Translations under genes and position numbers: made by a program
Shown: positions 14,853 through 29,400 of the stretch, one piece after another
Layout: every line of letters starts with the position of its first letter
Position numbering within the stretch: the first letter of the stretch is position 1
Notes under the pieces: generated by a model
Database searches by the model: none
What the model was told of the DNA's origin: nothing
What the model saw: only the letters and a program-made list of their open reading frames with translations
Source of the DNA: Macropodus opercularis
Lineage: Eukaryota; Chordata; Actinopteri; Anabantiformes; Osphronemidae
Assembly (NCBI GenBank): GCA_030770545.1
Contig: JAUCMP010000026.1
Span: forward strand, 7,729,001-7,793,000
Length of the DNA: 64,000 nucleotides
Direction of reading: 5' to 3'

Positions 14853-15923
14853 TCAGGACTTGTCTGACACCAGGGCACAGTCAAAAGAAGCGGACAGCAC
14901 CTTGCAGATGGACTGAGCCAGCTCCTGTACAGACGACACACAGAGCACCGTTCAGAGATGCACTGCACAACCACAGGTGAGCAACATAACGCGTTGTAAA
15001 CTGTGCCGCACTCACTGAGGTGCCGCACTGGTACACCCAAATGCTGCATTCTTCTTGCTTTACATCAGTGGTTTTGAGAGCCAGGAGGTTCCTCCCTGCG
15101 CCGAGGCCGTCATCGTAACACAGCATGCGCACGATGAGGTACAGGGGGTGGCGATGCAGCACATTCTGATCATGGGTACAATTAAAAACATTTGGTTAAT
15201 TAGATCATTTTCTCCACTTGTGTTATGATATATATAATCAATATAATCGTTCTATTGCTTTGTTACTCACACACTGGTCAAGTGAGGCCACTTTCACGCC
15301 ATACTTAGAAACTCCAAGAATCATCTCCTCGTCTCCAGGCACAAAGGGCAGTTTTCCATCTTGCTGTGAGAACAAGCACATTAATAAAGCCATACATTAA
15401 TAATGATATGTTACAACGGTGACCTTAAAAACAGAAAAGTGCGCCCCTGTCTTTCCACCGCCTCTTACCTGAGCAGCATCAATATAGTTGATGAGGTCCA
15501 GAGGCTCCTGGAGGGTTTTACTCATTTCAAACTTTAAGTTCTCAATAGCTCCAACATATTTCACGCGAAACTCAGCACACGTGTCAGATGTGCTGTTACC
15601 TATAAGAACCCACACATGAAACAATCAGACAGGTGCAAGAAGGAAGGAGTGACCGAAATAGAGATGCCAGTCAGCCGATACCTGAGCTCTTTGTGGAGTC
15701 TGTATCAAGGCTGGCGACGGTGCTGGACCTAGACAACCCTCCCAAACTGGAGTCCACTGACTGCAATGAGACAGAAACACAAGAAGGCGTTGGCAGAGTC
15801 AAACAAGCAGACTCGTCCTAGTATCGCTTGGTGCTTGTGTCTGTGCTTGACCTTGCTTTTGGTGCTGATTTCACTGCTTTGCGAGCTGCTGCTGCTGTGG
15901 CGCTTTTTGACCTTCCGGAACAT
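14853..15923 (-). CDS. itgb1bp1: integrin beta-1-binding protein 1 (ICAP-1)
   Basis: Adaptor whose PTB fold binds the membrane-distal NPxY motif of the integrin beta-1 tail, limits talin-driven activation, and partners KRIT1 and ROCK. Six coding exons on the minus strand: 15923-15852, 15760-15682, 15599-15469, 15363-15271, 15165-15016 and 14924-14853, giving 198 residues plus TGA (human protein about 200). Visible parts are a basic, serine-rich N terminus (MFRKVKKRHSSSSSQSS) with a nuclear-localisation-like KKR, a Ser/Thr-rich linker (SVDSSLGGLSRSSTVASLD), then the PTB domain from about residue 55 (CAEFRVKYVGAIE, LDLINYIDAAQ, MILGVSKYGVKV, MLCYDDGLGAG, SIWVYQCGTS). Reading frame and length fit the family closely. 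It is convergent with asap2 and divergent from cpsf3. Two upstream ATGs sit immediately before this start and are described separately. Confidence 0.95.
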
Positions 15924-15944
15924 CTTTCACCATGGCGACCGCAT
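15871..15944 (-). promoter_or_regulatory. itgb1bp1: two candidate upstream ORFs at the itgb1bp1 start
   Basis: Read on the minus strand, an ATG at 15944 opens a five-codon frame ending in TGA at 15927, in phase with the main start. A second ATG at 15933, in strong context (GCCATGG), opens a 20-codon frame in another phase. It runs over the main ATG (15923) and stops at 15871. Both matter only if the mature 5' UTR contains this stretch; an acceptor between the uORFs and the main ATG would remove them. Confidence 0.45.
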
Positions 15945-16983
15945 CTAGCCCTCCACCCTGACGACCTGACTCGTCACAGACCACAGAGCTCAGCGCGTGC
16001 ACACACACAGACACACAGCTCTGCCTTCTCAAGTCTCAGCAGGGATGATGAATAATTGAATGTAGAACACAGAGTGATGTGCATTTTTAATAACGACTAA
16101 ATAAGAGTATAGAGCTTAATTTAAATAAATATATCACCACACACTTATACTACAGTTATCAGTAAGGAGGAATTTAAAGTGGCACATATGTCCCTATATA
16201 ACACAGAGTTAACAGCTTTGAGTAAACAGAAACACTTATAAAAGCAGCTTCTCCGTCTTATTGATCTAAAATCTACCAGCTTTCGTTTGCATTAACCTCG
16301 TACTTTAAGCTTAGCTAGAAACACTGTAGGAAAAGCTGAAACGGTTACAACCCAAAAGAAAAGTAAAAGTCTGAATGACACCCATCCTGCTCCACCCACG
16401 CGTCTCACGTCCCCCCACCACATTCATTTCCACGCTCTAGTTGAACAAGGAGAAGTTTGATCCACAACGGACACGACCCACGGGTGGGTGTTGACCCAGG
16501 CAGCCACGTCGAGCCTACCTGTCGTACCGCGGGTCTCGTCGCGCCTCTGAGAGTAAACCGTCTCCAAACGACGCTTTCTGTTTACCTACACTTTGACTCT
16601 TTGGCTTCCCTTTGAGTTTCGCAGCCTCCACCCAGCGCCACTTAAAGGAGACGCTACAATGTGCAGACCCAATGTCTGGGGTTAAATACTACTCAGAAAA
16701 CACGTCTTGCCTTGGGGTTGCGTAAATAATCACAAGTATTTCTTAATACGATTCCGACAGTTATACCACTTTTTAAACGTATTGTTTTATTTATAATTTA
16801 CGTCTTGTTCGTGTTGGCTTCGGAACCTTTGTTGGGCGCTCGTGATTTCCATCGGAGCTATTTTGGCACACCACCGGAAGCGTGCCGTTCAAGTGGACGC
16901 CCCTCTCATTCATTTAGCAAACGGGGCCATGTAACCCTATTTTTATTTTACGTTTGCAGCTTTAAGTGAATATTTGCACAAAT
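15924..16983. promoter_or_regulatory. divergent itgb1bp1/cpsf3 promoter region
   Basis: The two start codons point away from each other across 1.06 kb. The right half, about 16390-16920, is richer in GC and CpG than the flanks. It is the likely site of the cpsf3 start and of a non-coding first exon of itgb1bp1. I cannot place either transcription start. No other gene is seen. Confidence 0.6.
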
Positions 16984-20878
<3,895 letters not shown>

Positions 20879-22097
20879 GGATGAAACAGGTCTGTAGGAG
20901 CCTGTATTTATGTGCTAAAACTGTATAACAATAATCATTTCATAACTTGTCTTAGACATTAGTTTAACCTCTGTACTCTACTACCAGAATAGTATTTTAT
21001 TTATATTGCTCATGGGTTTGGTGTCATTTAAAGTCTGTGCAGTAAATGCTAGTCACACTTTCTGAAAACAGTATAAGAGAATATCTGAGCCTTTTAACAA
21101 TTTATTGATCCAAATCTATAACCACAGAACCTCCATGTGACAGAAAAATAAGCTACATAGATGGGATTCATTTTAATAATTGTTTTGTAATCAAAGCACT
21201 TTTAATTATTATGTATTGAATAAGTTAACAGTTTGTTTTAATGCACTGTATGTGTCGTCTGTGTTGAGTTACTAATATGTACTGATGTGATGGTATTTTT
21301 AGCTGTGATGTGAACTGTGAATTCCTAAATGCACTAAATATTTTTAAGCGTAAACCTATTTTCATGTTTTAAATCTGTAGTAAAGACTTGAACATGAATT
21401 TCACTGTGATGTGCACTGATCATAAAGCATTTATTTGTTAAATATTTACAATAAATATTGTCAAAGGCACATTGTTCATTTAAATTACAGTACATGGGAA
21501 GCATACAGTACATTGTTGCAAATATTTTATAAATATTCCAAGACTGCTTCACCCATTGCTCATTTGTACATCAACCAGTGATTCTTCCTCTTAATGTGAT
21601 GATGTGTGGACAACGTGCTCATCACAGAGCAGAATTTCTACTGGGTGCCAGGTGAATATAGGAGTGAAAGAGCAAAAACCAACAGTACAGAATGAAAAAA
21701 ACCAGCAAAAAACGAATTAATACCGTGTCCACATAATTAGAGGACATATACTTTCCAGTGGCACATACTTCTTCTTGCAGGTATGGTCTCTCTTTAGTAC
21801 CGATTAGTTGTATGGTCAATGAAATGCCAGCCATATAAGCCCAGTCTAAAACCAAACAATATATACGACGTTTAAAGAGCTGTTACACCCAGTTCTTTAA
21901 ATAATGTGCTACTTCACAGGGGATTGCAATAAAGTGGCCAGTGGGTGAACATAAAAACTGCAACATTGCACAGTGTCACCATGAGACAAACAGACGACAC
22001 ATCTCTCACTGATGTTGCATTAAGCAGTGTTTGAAGTCAGTTCAAGGCTCCAAGCTGGGGAAACATCCAGCCTCCATTTCCTTTGGGTTGCTGACCG
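20879..22097. other. convergent cpsf3 and dnajc30 3' UTRs
   Basis: AT-rich spacer between the cpsf3 stop and the dnajc30 stop. A plus-strand AATAAA at 21450-21455 and a minus-strand AATAAA (TTTATT at 21430-21435) imply 3' UTRs of roughly 0.6-0.7 kb each that overlap tail to tail. A minus-strand open frame at 21622-21855 shows no family resemblance and is probably part of the dnajc30 UTR. Confidence 0.6.
21430..21455. terminator. opposed poly(A) signals for cpsf3 and dnajc30
   Basis: TTTATT (AATAAA on the minus strand) at 21430-21435 and AATAAA on the plus strand at 21450-21455 lie 14 bp apart. Each is downstream of a convergent gene's stop. Use of both would make the transcripts overlap by some tens of bases. 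Confidence 0.5.
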
Positions 22098-23042
22098 TCA
22101 CCCGCGTAAGCTGGTTAATAGAACCAGACCTGTCACCAGCAGCAGCCCAACCGCCATCTCATGCACTCTGCTCATCTCCTTCGGCTCCTTTTCTTTCTTC
22201 AGCATCTCCTCCTTGCGTGCACGGATGTCTCTTTCTCTCTGCAGCTGTTCGTTATAGTGGAACTTGTAAAACGCGTCAAAGTCAAAGCCGCCTCCTTGGA
22301 CGTGTTGGCCCGCTACAGACCTGCTGCTCCCGGGTTGCTGTTTCACGAGGCTCCCGGCGGAGTCCTTGCCGGAGGGTCTGGCTGCGGCGATGAGGTCTGA
22401 TAAACTCAGCAGACCCCGGTCATACTTCTTTCTTAGGGCCTTGTTTCCCAGCACCGTGTAGGCCTCGCTGATTTCAGAGAAGCGGGTGGTGGCGCCCTCG
22501 CTGCCGGAGTTCCGGTCAGGGTGGTAGATGAAGGACTGCTTGTAGTAGGCGGACTTGATCTGAGCTTGAGTAGCAGTAGGCGGCACCTCTAAAACGTCAT
22601 AATAGCCCGTTTGGGTTTTGTGAAGAGGTTCCGCTCTGGTTCCGTTGCCGCTGTAACATCGGATACTCTGGTAAACCCATGCGCGGATCCGAAACAGACT
22701 TGGGCTGGAGGAAGTCCCCTGCAACACGGAAGCCGGCACACACCACTGTCCGCCCACAAGCTGAGCCCGGCTACAGTACGTTTTAAAGGGAGAACGGCTT
22801 TGTTCGTCACACGGCGAAGGTCCAGCTGCGGAACCGCGCGGCCGAAGTTCAACGGTCAGCGGGTCCGCGGCGTCTTCTGCTCCGCACTGTCGGACATTAC
22901 CCAAGAGAAACCCGGCCGGCAGACAAGACGCCTCTGTCGCGCCTTTGCGTCGCTTCTTCTGACTTCCCAAGACGCTACGGCGACATGTTTTATGGGCAAA
23001 GTCGTTGACTCTCCTTCCAAAACACAACCGGAACGCCGCCAT
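22098..23042 (-). CDS. dnajc30: DnaJ homolog subfamily C member 30-like, mitochondrial
   Basis: J-domain protein; the mammalian family member sits in the inner mitochondrial membrane, associates with ATP synthase and supports complex I repair. The gene is a single uninterrupted frame of 314 codons from the ATG at 23042. The J domain (about residues 147-212) starts GYYDVLEVPPTATQAQI and carries the HPD motif at 174-176 in FIYHPDRNSGS. Family features follow: FDFDAFYKFHYNEQL, a charged helix, and one hydrophobic C-terminal segment (about 295-311). I chose Met at 23042 because it opens a basic, Arg-rich, leader-like stretch (MAAFRLCFGRRVNDFAHK). An in-frame ATG at 23141 would add 33 residues. 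The roughly 145 residues before the J domain are much longer than in human DNAJC30 (226 aa in total). That region is GC-rich and may include UTR or an unrecognised intron. Confidence 0.85.
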   Translation of the reverse strand: MAAFRLCFGRRVNDFAHKTCRRSVLGSQKKRRKGATEASCLPAGFLLGNVRQCGAEDAADPLTVELRPRGSAAGPSPCDEQSRSPFKTYCSRAQLVGGQWCVPASVLQGTSSSPSLFRIRAWVYQSIRCYSGNGTRAEPLHKTQTGYYDVLEVPPTATQAQIKSAYYKQSFIYHPDRNSGSEGATTRFSEISEAYTVLGNKALRKKYDRGLLSLSDLIAAARPSGKDSAGSLVKQQPGSSRSVAGQHVQGGGFDFDAFYKFHYNEQLQRERDIRARKEEMLKKEKEPKEMSRVHEMAVGLLLVTGLVLLTSLRG

Positions 23043-23045
23043 GTT
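23035..23045 (-). promoter_or_regulatory. dnajc30: YY1-like motif over the dnajc30 start codon
   Basis: The minus strand reads AACATGGCGGC here, which fits the YY1 consensus, and its ATG is the chosen start codon. The same 11-mer occurs near adam17 at 35184-35194. Confidence 0.4.
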
Positions 23046-23494
23046 TACAGGGAGCCGAAGAAGAAGCTGATTTCCGAGAGAGGCTCCCCTTTGCTGCAGC
23101 GCCCCCAGCGGCGACTTGGTAGAGTGCAGGTCAAAGGTCACGTTCCGTACTCACCGAAATCTTATGAACCTCTAAAATGAACTAAGATTGTATTTATCCT
23201 CGTTACACTTTCTTAGTAACGTTAAAAAGTAGGGGGGTAATTTCAGTCATCTTAAACGTATAATTTTTATGGCTTTTTAAGGCTTCTGTTAACAATAAAT
23301 CACTGTTATAACAGCCATAACTAATATTTGTTACATAACCGTTATTGATCTGTCAGGTTTCTGATTTAGAAATCATCAAAAGTATTTACAAACATTGTGG
23401 GCGTCTCAAGACTTTTATTGTGAAACACGGTGATACTTAATCCCGGAAGTTAGACGTTAATTTGTAGGGGCTCTTTCCTTCCTTCAGCTTCAGA
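23043..23494. promoter_or_regulatory. divergent dnajc30/iah1 promoter
   Basis: Only 452 bp separate the two opposite-facing start codons, so the promoters must lie close together or be shared. The dnajc30 side is GC-rich and the middle is AT-rich. No TATA box is convincingly placed. Confidence 0.6.
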
Positions 23495-25186
23495 ATGTCC
23501 AACTTCAAAACTGTAATTTGGCCTAAAGTGATTTTATTTGGGGATTCTATCACACAGGTTAGCTGCGGCGTCACAATCTGTTTTGAAACGTGTGGTATTG
23601 TGCGTGTGTCTTAGTTACCCAGCCAGTGGTTTAGTTAGCATGGGCTGCGTGTTAGCTAAGTTTACAATGTGGTTTAATCTTCATGCTGTTGCTTTTTTAC
23701 AGTTTTCATTTCAGCCCAATGGTTGGGGCGCAGAAATAGCTAATAAACTTGCAAGGTGAGTAAGTTTTCCTTCCTGCTTTTTATCACATTCATTATAAAT
23801 GATTTTACACGTGTTATCGGGTTATGTAGTATAGACCCAAAGTAGCTCTGGTTGGGTTTTGTATCCTGCAGATCAGATAAAAAGTGAAACAAACGATCGT
23901 TGTATTTTTATTTTGCGTTTTAGGAAGTGTGATGTTGTAAACAGGGGACTGTCTGGCTACAACTCCAGATGGGCCAAGATAGTCCTTCCTCGCCTCATCA
24001 ACACTCAGAGCTCAGCAGAGCACAACATAGCTGCTGTCACGGTTTTCTTTGGAGCCAACGACTGTGCACTGGCAGGTGGAGTTTCACTGACGGAACCGGT
24101 CTCCAGTAGTGTTACTTTTGTTGTATGTGAACCAGTCCTGTCTGGATCAGTGAGCTTGACCCATGTCGTTTTGCCTGTTTCCACGCGATCCAGATAAAAA
24201 CCATCAACAGCACATCCCTCTGAAGGAGTATCTAGAAAACCTAAAAGAGATTAGCAGACTTCTTGCTTTAGCTGGAGTGTCCGCAGACAAAGTTATCTTC
24301 ATCACCCCTCCACCAATTCACGAGGCAGCCTGGGAGAAGGAGTGCATTCTCAAGGGTAACTTATTCATGATGTGTCGTTCCTCTCGTTGATTTATTTCCC
24401 ACAGACATTATTAGACTTCAGATGTCTTTTTCACGTCTCTCTTCCAGGGTGTCCCCTTAATCGCCTTAATTCTGTAGCAGGGCAGTATGCTCAGGCGTGT
24501 GTCCAGGCTGCTGGTCAGTGTGGTGCAAATGTGTTGGACCTCTGGACACTCATGCAAAAGGATGGACAGGTGAGGGACAGTAGATGGGGCTTGTCCAGGA
24601 AATTAGTGATAGCGTTTTGAATTATTTTATTTTATTTCAAATATATGAATAAGCCGTTCACTACAATAATATCATAAACTGTGTGTGGATGTGTATTCAT
24701 TCATGTTTTTATAGCACCTGGGGAAATGTTTTTTTTTTATCAACATTTAACATTCAAAAGAAGTATTGTTTGAGTAGGTCTGATGCAAGTAATCTATCAA
24801 CAGAAAATGTCAAATGTTTAAATTGACAAATTACCATCTGTTTGTAGATTAAATAACAGTTTATGAATGAAAACTGGTGCTTTGACTCTTGGTACACATA
24901 AATCAATCACACCTGGTCTGGTTTGGAAGTTTCCTAGTTCTAAGATCTAAATCCCATCTTTTCTACATAAGCCGCTTACTAAAGTATAATTTTGTCCTCT
25001 GCTCCAAAGGATTACACAGTCTACCTTTCGGATGGGCTGCATCTATCAGAGAAGGGAAACCAGTTCGTGGCCCGACACCTTTGGGAGCTGTTGGAGAGGT
25101 GTGTGGCCGACCTGCCGTTTATCTTGCCCTACTGGGGAGACGTGAATGCTGAGAGCCCAGAGAGCAGCCTGCTCTGTAGCGAGTAA
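23495..25186 (+). CDS. iah1: isoamyl acetate-hydrolysing esterase 1 homolog
   Basis: SGNH/GDSL hydrolase related to yeast Iah1, which cleaves short-chain acetate esters; the vertebrate substrate is not well defined. Six exons: 23495-23557, 23703-23755, 23924-24075, 24194-24355, 24448-24569 and 25010-25186, giving 242 residues plus TAA (human 248). All SGNH blocks are present: block I FGDSITQ with nucleophile S18, block II glycine in GYN (G50), block III GAND with N84, and block V DGLHLS with D192 and H195. The C terminus LPYWGDVNAESPESSLL resembles the human end. The donor after exon 3 (GTGGAG) and the acceptor of exon 4 are weak, but the join restores the conserved HIPLKEY segment. Head to head with dnajc30 and tail to tail with adam17. 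Confidence 0.95.
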
Positions 25187-26437
25187 AGTACAGGTTTGTG
25201 TGTGTAAAAAAATGTTTCTATAAGATAGGATGATCCTACTGATGGGACATTGTGTAAAGAGCATGACACTGCATTCATTCTACAAAATAATGGAGCAGCT
25301 GTCATTACTGTACTGTACAGTAGTACTGTATGCCAAATATAAGACCATGTATCAATGTTGAAAATGCACAATAAAGTTTTTATTTTTAAATTGTGTATAT
25401 AATGCAAGCAAGAAACTGAAAAAGTTATTTATATGTATCAGAACAAAAATATACAGATATGTATCCAATTATAGGACAGAACAGTTGCTTCTTCACAGTT
25501 CACATCTATCCTACAATATTAATGCTGCAGTCATCTGTTTTGTCTTGACCTACAAGTTAAATTCATATTTTACAAGTTTTACATGTAACAGCAGTTAACA
25601 GTAGGGAGATAACGTTTGATAAGGTGTATAACCAAGATGACATTAAGTGCTTATAAACACCACAGGCAGTTTCACAATTAAATCGAGGTCTGTGCAGAAT
25701 CATGGTCATTTACTGGGAATCATGAGGTTTTCCAAGTGTGCTTGAAAACATTAGGCACAAAAATCAAGAAGGCATCGTGTTACATTATCAGGACTGAAGT
25801 CTTGGAAAGTAAAACAGTCTTACTCAAAGCTAGACATAAAAACTGTAGTACTGCACAGTATTAAAGGTTACCTGCAATATTCAAAGAACAGCTGCGGAGA
25901 CAATGGTAAATACAAGACTAAATTAAATTCTTCAGTGAAAAATACTTGGCGCAGTTATAACAGAGATTTAGGTTAATACTTAATTGAGCTTATTATTTCA
26001 CACTGAAATGTTGATTTACTGGGAAAATAACAAGTCCCCACATCAAAAGTAACGTTCACATGTTAAAATGTTTACAAAGCAAACCTGCGAAGCACTGCTT
26101 TAGAAACAGGAGCATTTAGAGGCAGGAATAGCTATGCTGATGTTAATGCTTCTTTATTTATGGTCCATAACCTAAAACTTTTAAATAGGCAAGGTGTAAA
26201 AAAAAAAAAAACAATTAGCTAATGCTTTGGGATAAATATATAAACCCCATTTCTGCCCCAACCTGTATGGAAATGGTGTTTACTTACTATTCTTGGATAA
26301 TCAGAAACTCATTGAGTTACTTGGTCGTGTTTGGGGAAACGTCCCACAGTACAGCTATTTCCACAGACATTATCAGAGCACCCAGTGCAACATATCTCTT
26401 GTGTTTTAAGTGGCATGTAGGCATTAGCCGATTACTC
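25187..26437. other. convergent iah1 and adam17 3' UTRs
   Basis: Spacer between the iah1 stop and the adam17 stop. The iah1 signal AATAAA at 25370-25375 gives a 3' UTR of about 0.2 kb. Minus-strand signals (TTTATT) at 26153-26158 and 25379-25384 allow an adam17 3' UTR of about 0.3 or 1.05 kb. A 12-bp perfect palindrome (TACTGTACAGTA) lies at 25311-25322. A run of A residues occurs near 26200. No gene is seen. Confidence 0.6.
25370..25384. terminator. opposed poly(A) signals for iah1 and adam17
   Basis: Plus-strand AATAAA (25370-25375) and minus-strand AATAAA (TTTATT at 25379-25384) are separated by three bases, so a single 15-bp element could define both convergent gene ends. A proximal alternative for adam17 is at 26153-26158. 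Confidence 0.5.
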
Positions 26438-29400
26438 TCAGCATTCTGTCTCTTTACTGTCAATGCCCTCCTGCCTCTTGAGGGGCCGCCGGTCCCTGAC
26501 TGGCAGGCTCTTTTCTGTCAGATCCTCGTAGGAGGATTTCATAGCCGACGAGCAGGCTCCTGCGGTTGTGAAATCTTCCAACGGGCCGTCCTCTCCCAGG
26601 TGAGAGTCGCCGCTCGGGTCCTCCTGTATGGTGTCCATCCGCAATCCCCCTGCGCTGTCCGGGGTGAGGCCGTAGCTCGGACCGGGGGCCAGGATACTGC
26701 TGGTGGCCACGGGAGGGGCCACGGCCTGGCTCAGCTGCTGATGCTGCAGAGGCTGAGAGGAGGGCGCGGTCCGGCCGCCGGAGGAGGAGGGAGGCTGAGG
26801 AGGCTTGACGATGCGCACAGACGCTGACTCGAGGTTGTTCAGGATTTCCTGACTCTGAAGGAGGAGGAGAGAAACGTGTGAGATGGTAGAACATCACAAA
26901 ACTGTGTTTGACTGAGGTGAGATTCATTCCCTTTTTACTACATTCCAGTAAAAAAAAGACGTTTTATTCTCACTTTTATTTCCATGATACTTCTACAGAA
27001 ACTCAACTGTCTACTTCCTCTATTGACAAAAGTACTTAGTAAAAGGGAGAATGATTAAAATAAACCTCTCTCACAGTGCACATCTTACCCGTCAAACCCG
27101 TGTAGTTGACATAACTGGTACATTTAGAGGCACAGAGGCGCTGAAATCATGCGTGCTGGCTCAGTTCAAGGGCTCACCAGAAATAAACAATTATGATCGT
27201 TGCTCTTTTGCTGTTCCTGTTATTAAAGGCAATGTGCGTGCTGTGAGATAGATTTACGGAGGAATGCTGCCTCAGTCTCCACATGTTACCAATAGATCCT
27301 CAGATGGATTTGACACAGTGCAGACAGTCATTACCAAAGAAAATGTATGGGCAAAAAGTAAAAGAAACAATCACCTAAGGACATAACTATCTTCTCGCGG
27401 TGGCTCTAAATAGCAGCAGATGCAAACTTAAAATGTTGACACACACTGCATCTGATTTCACAAAAGACACCAAGTGCAACCTGTTCCGTCGTCTCTTAGT
27501 TTGAATACTCCTAGAATGCAATCTTGCTTGCTTGAGGTAATTTCTGATCAGATATGACTGGTGGCATTTGTGTAGAGGAACACACAGCTGTTCAGTCACA
27601 TCAGACTTCAGGTTTAACAACTCTTCTATCTCTCGGGTGAAAGACAGGTTTTAGGGCTGGAATTGTGCAGCTAGATCAGCGATTACATCAAGGAGTAATA
27701 GACTGCAGGAGTATCGCAAACGTGGGCCACTGACCATGCATCATCATGGACTCCATGGCAACGCAGTGAAACACCAAGCCACGGCACACTCACTCACCTA
27801 TGGCGGGAGCTCTACTACAAACTTCCACCATCTGCTGCAGTTCCAATGAGAATAGAAAGGGCCAAGGCAAAGAGTGATGGACAGGTCATTCGCAGCTTGA
27901 ACCCAGCAGGCCCGTACTGACAGATAACCTGATCGTCGAAGTCATTTAAAGTATTTTAACTATGGGCCAATGAAGAAACAGATTATTTTGCAGCACCGTC
28001 TTGGGAATTTTAGGTAGTGTGTTTTGCAGTAGCACATGACTCGTGCTACAAAATCTTTTCAAACCAGTCAAAAAAAAGCACAATAAAAAAATCCAGCAAC
28101 AGTTCTAAGCATCCTAATTTTAAAAAGTCCCTACATTTATAAAATTATATTTGTGCATTTTTTAACTTTTAGGAGTGGCGTTGAAGACAGCTCATACTTT
28201 TTTTTTGTATTTAATGGTATTTCCAAATCAACAGGATATTGTTTGCACTGACTTTGTGCAGCTCCTGACATAATGTGACTGATGCAAAGAAGCAGAATCT
28301 GATCTAGAAAAAACTAAGTCAAAACATAGGAATCAACTTCATGCTCCTTCTCCATTCCTTGTTAGAAGTGACAGTGTTGGATTAGTTTGGCAACAATTCT
28401 AGTGCACAGGGTTATAAACGACCATACGAGAGGTGGCAAACTTACACTTGGAGGGTAGTAGATGGACTTTGTGTTCTCCTCATACTGTTGGTCAAGTCGT
28501 TTGTCCTACAAAAATATTCACACACAGCACTGTCAACAACATGCATTGGAAACTAGCATTAACTGATGTCCCAACAGTTTCTTACCACACAATGAACCAA
28601 GATACTAAGAGGAATCCAAAAGATGAGGGAAAACACCAAGACTGAGCCCACTATGTTATCAGCCAGGAACTTCCCTAACGGGGAGAGAAGTCCATGAAAA
28701 TAGCACAGACAAAAACAGAAACTGATTTTGCACTTCTCTACACTGTGATAATTCTAAACAATATAAACTAAATATTAAAACTTACTTTACTTACTTTTCT
28801 TTACTTACTTCTTAATGCTTTTGTACATGTTTCATATTATTTCTCATCGCTATGTAAAAGCAGCCTACGGTAACTGACTTACCAAACGTGTTAATGTCTA
28901 GCTTGTCGATAAAATCCCACAACCTCTCGATGACATCTTGGACCTGCTTCATGCACTTTCCCTGTTTAAATGGCATAAAATGTACACACGCCAAACATTT
29001 AAATACATGTTAAAATAAAAAGATTTTAAAAAGTCAAGTTCATATAACTTTGCAACTTCCTTCTGTGCTAAAAATCTGAAAATATAAGTTTGAACATCAT
29101 GCAAATTGTGGTATAAGGAATGGAACAACTAAAAGAAAAAGGTTTGGCGACTCACATTCTCAACACAGAAGCCCACAGTGCAGGGTTTTCCTTTGCGAAG
29201 ATAAAGGTAACTGCCATTGTTCTGGATAAAGGGAGTGCATTTGCCATCTACATCTCTGCAACACACTTTACAGGAGTTATCGGTCTCTGGAAGGACAAGA
29301 TCATATAGTTATACACAGATTTAATTTACAAAACAGTCATAAAAAGATTTAATTATGGAGACCAGGCAAAAAAGATCATCATAGCTGAATGCATGTGAAA

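Noticed and set aside
22611..23180. 189-codon plus-strand open frame opposite dnajc30
   Set aside because: It is the antisense shadow of a GC-rich coding region, lacks any family motif, and crosses the start and promoter of dnajc30.
26222..26827. 201-codon plus-strand open frame over the last adam17 exon
   Set aside because: It is antisense to the confidently identified adam17 tail exon, and its composition follows from that exon's Pro/Ser codons.
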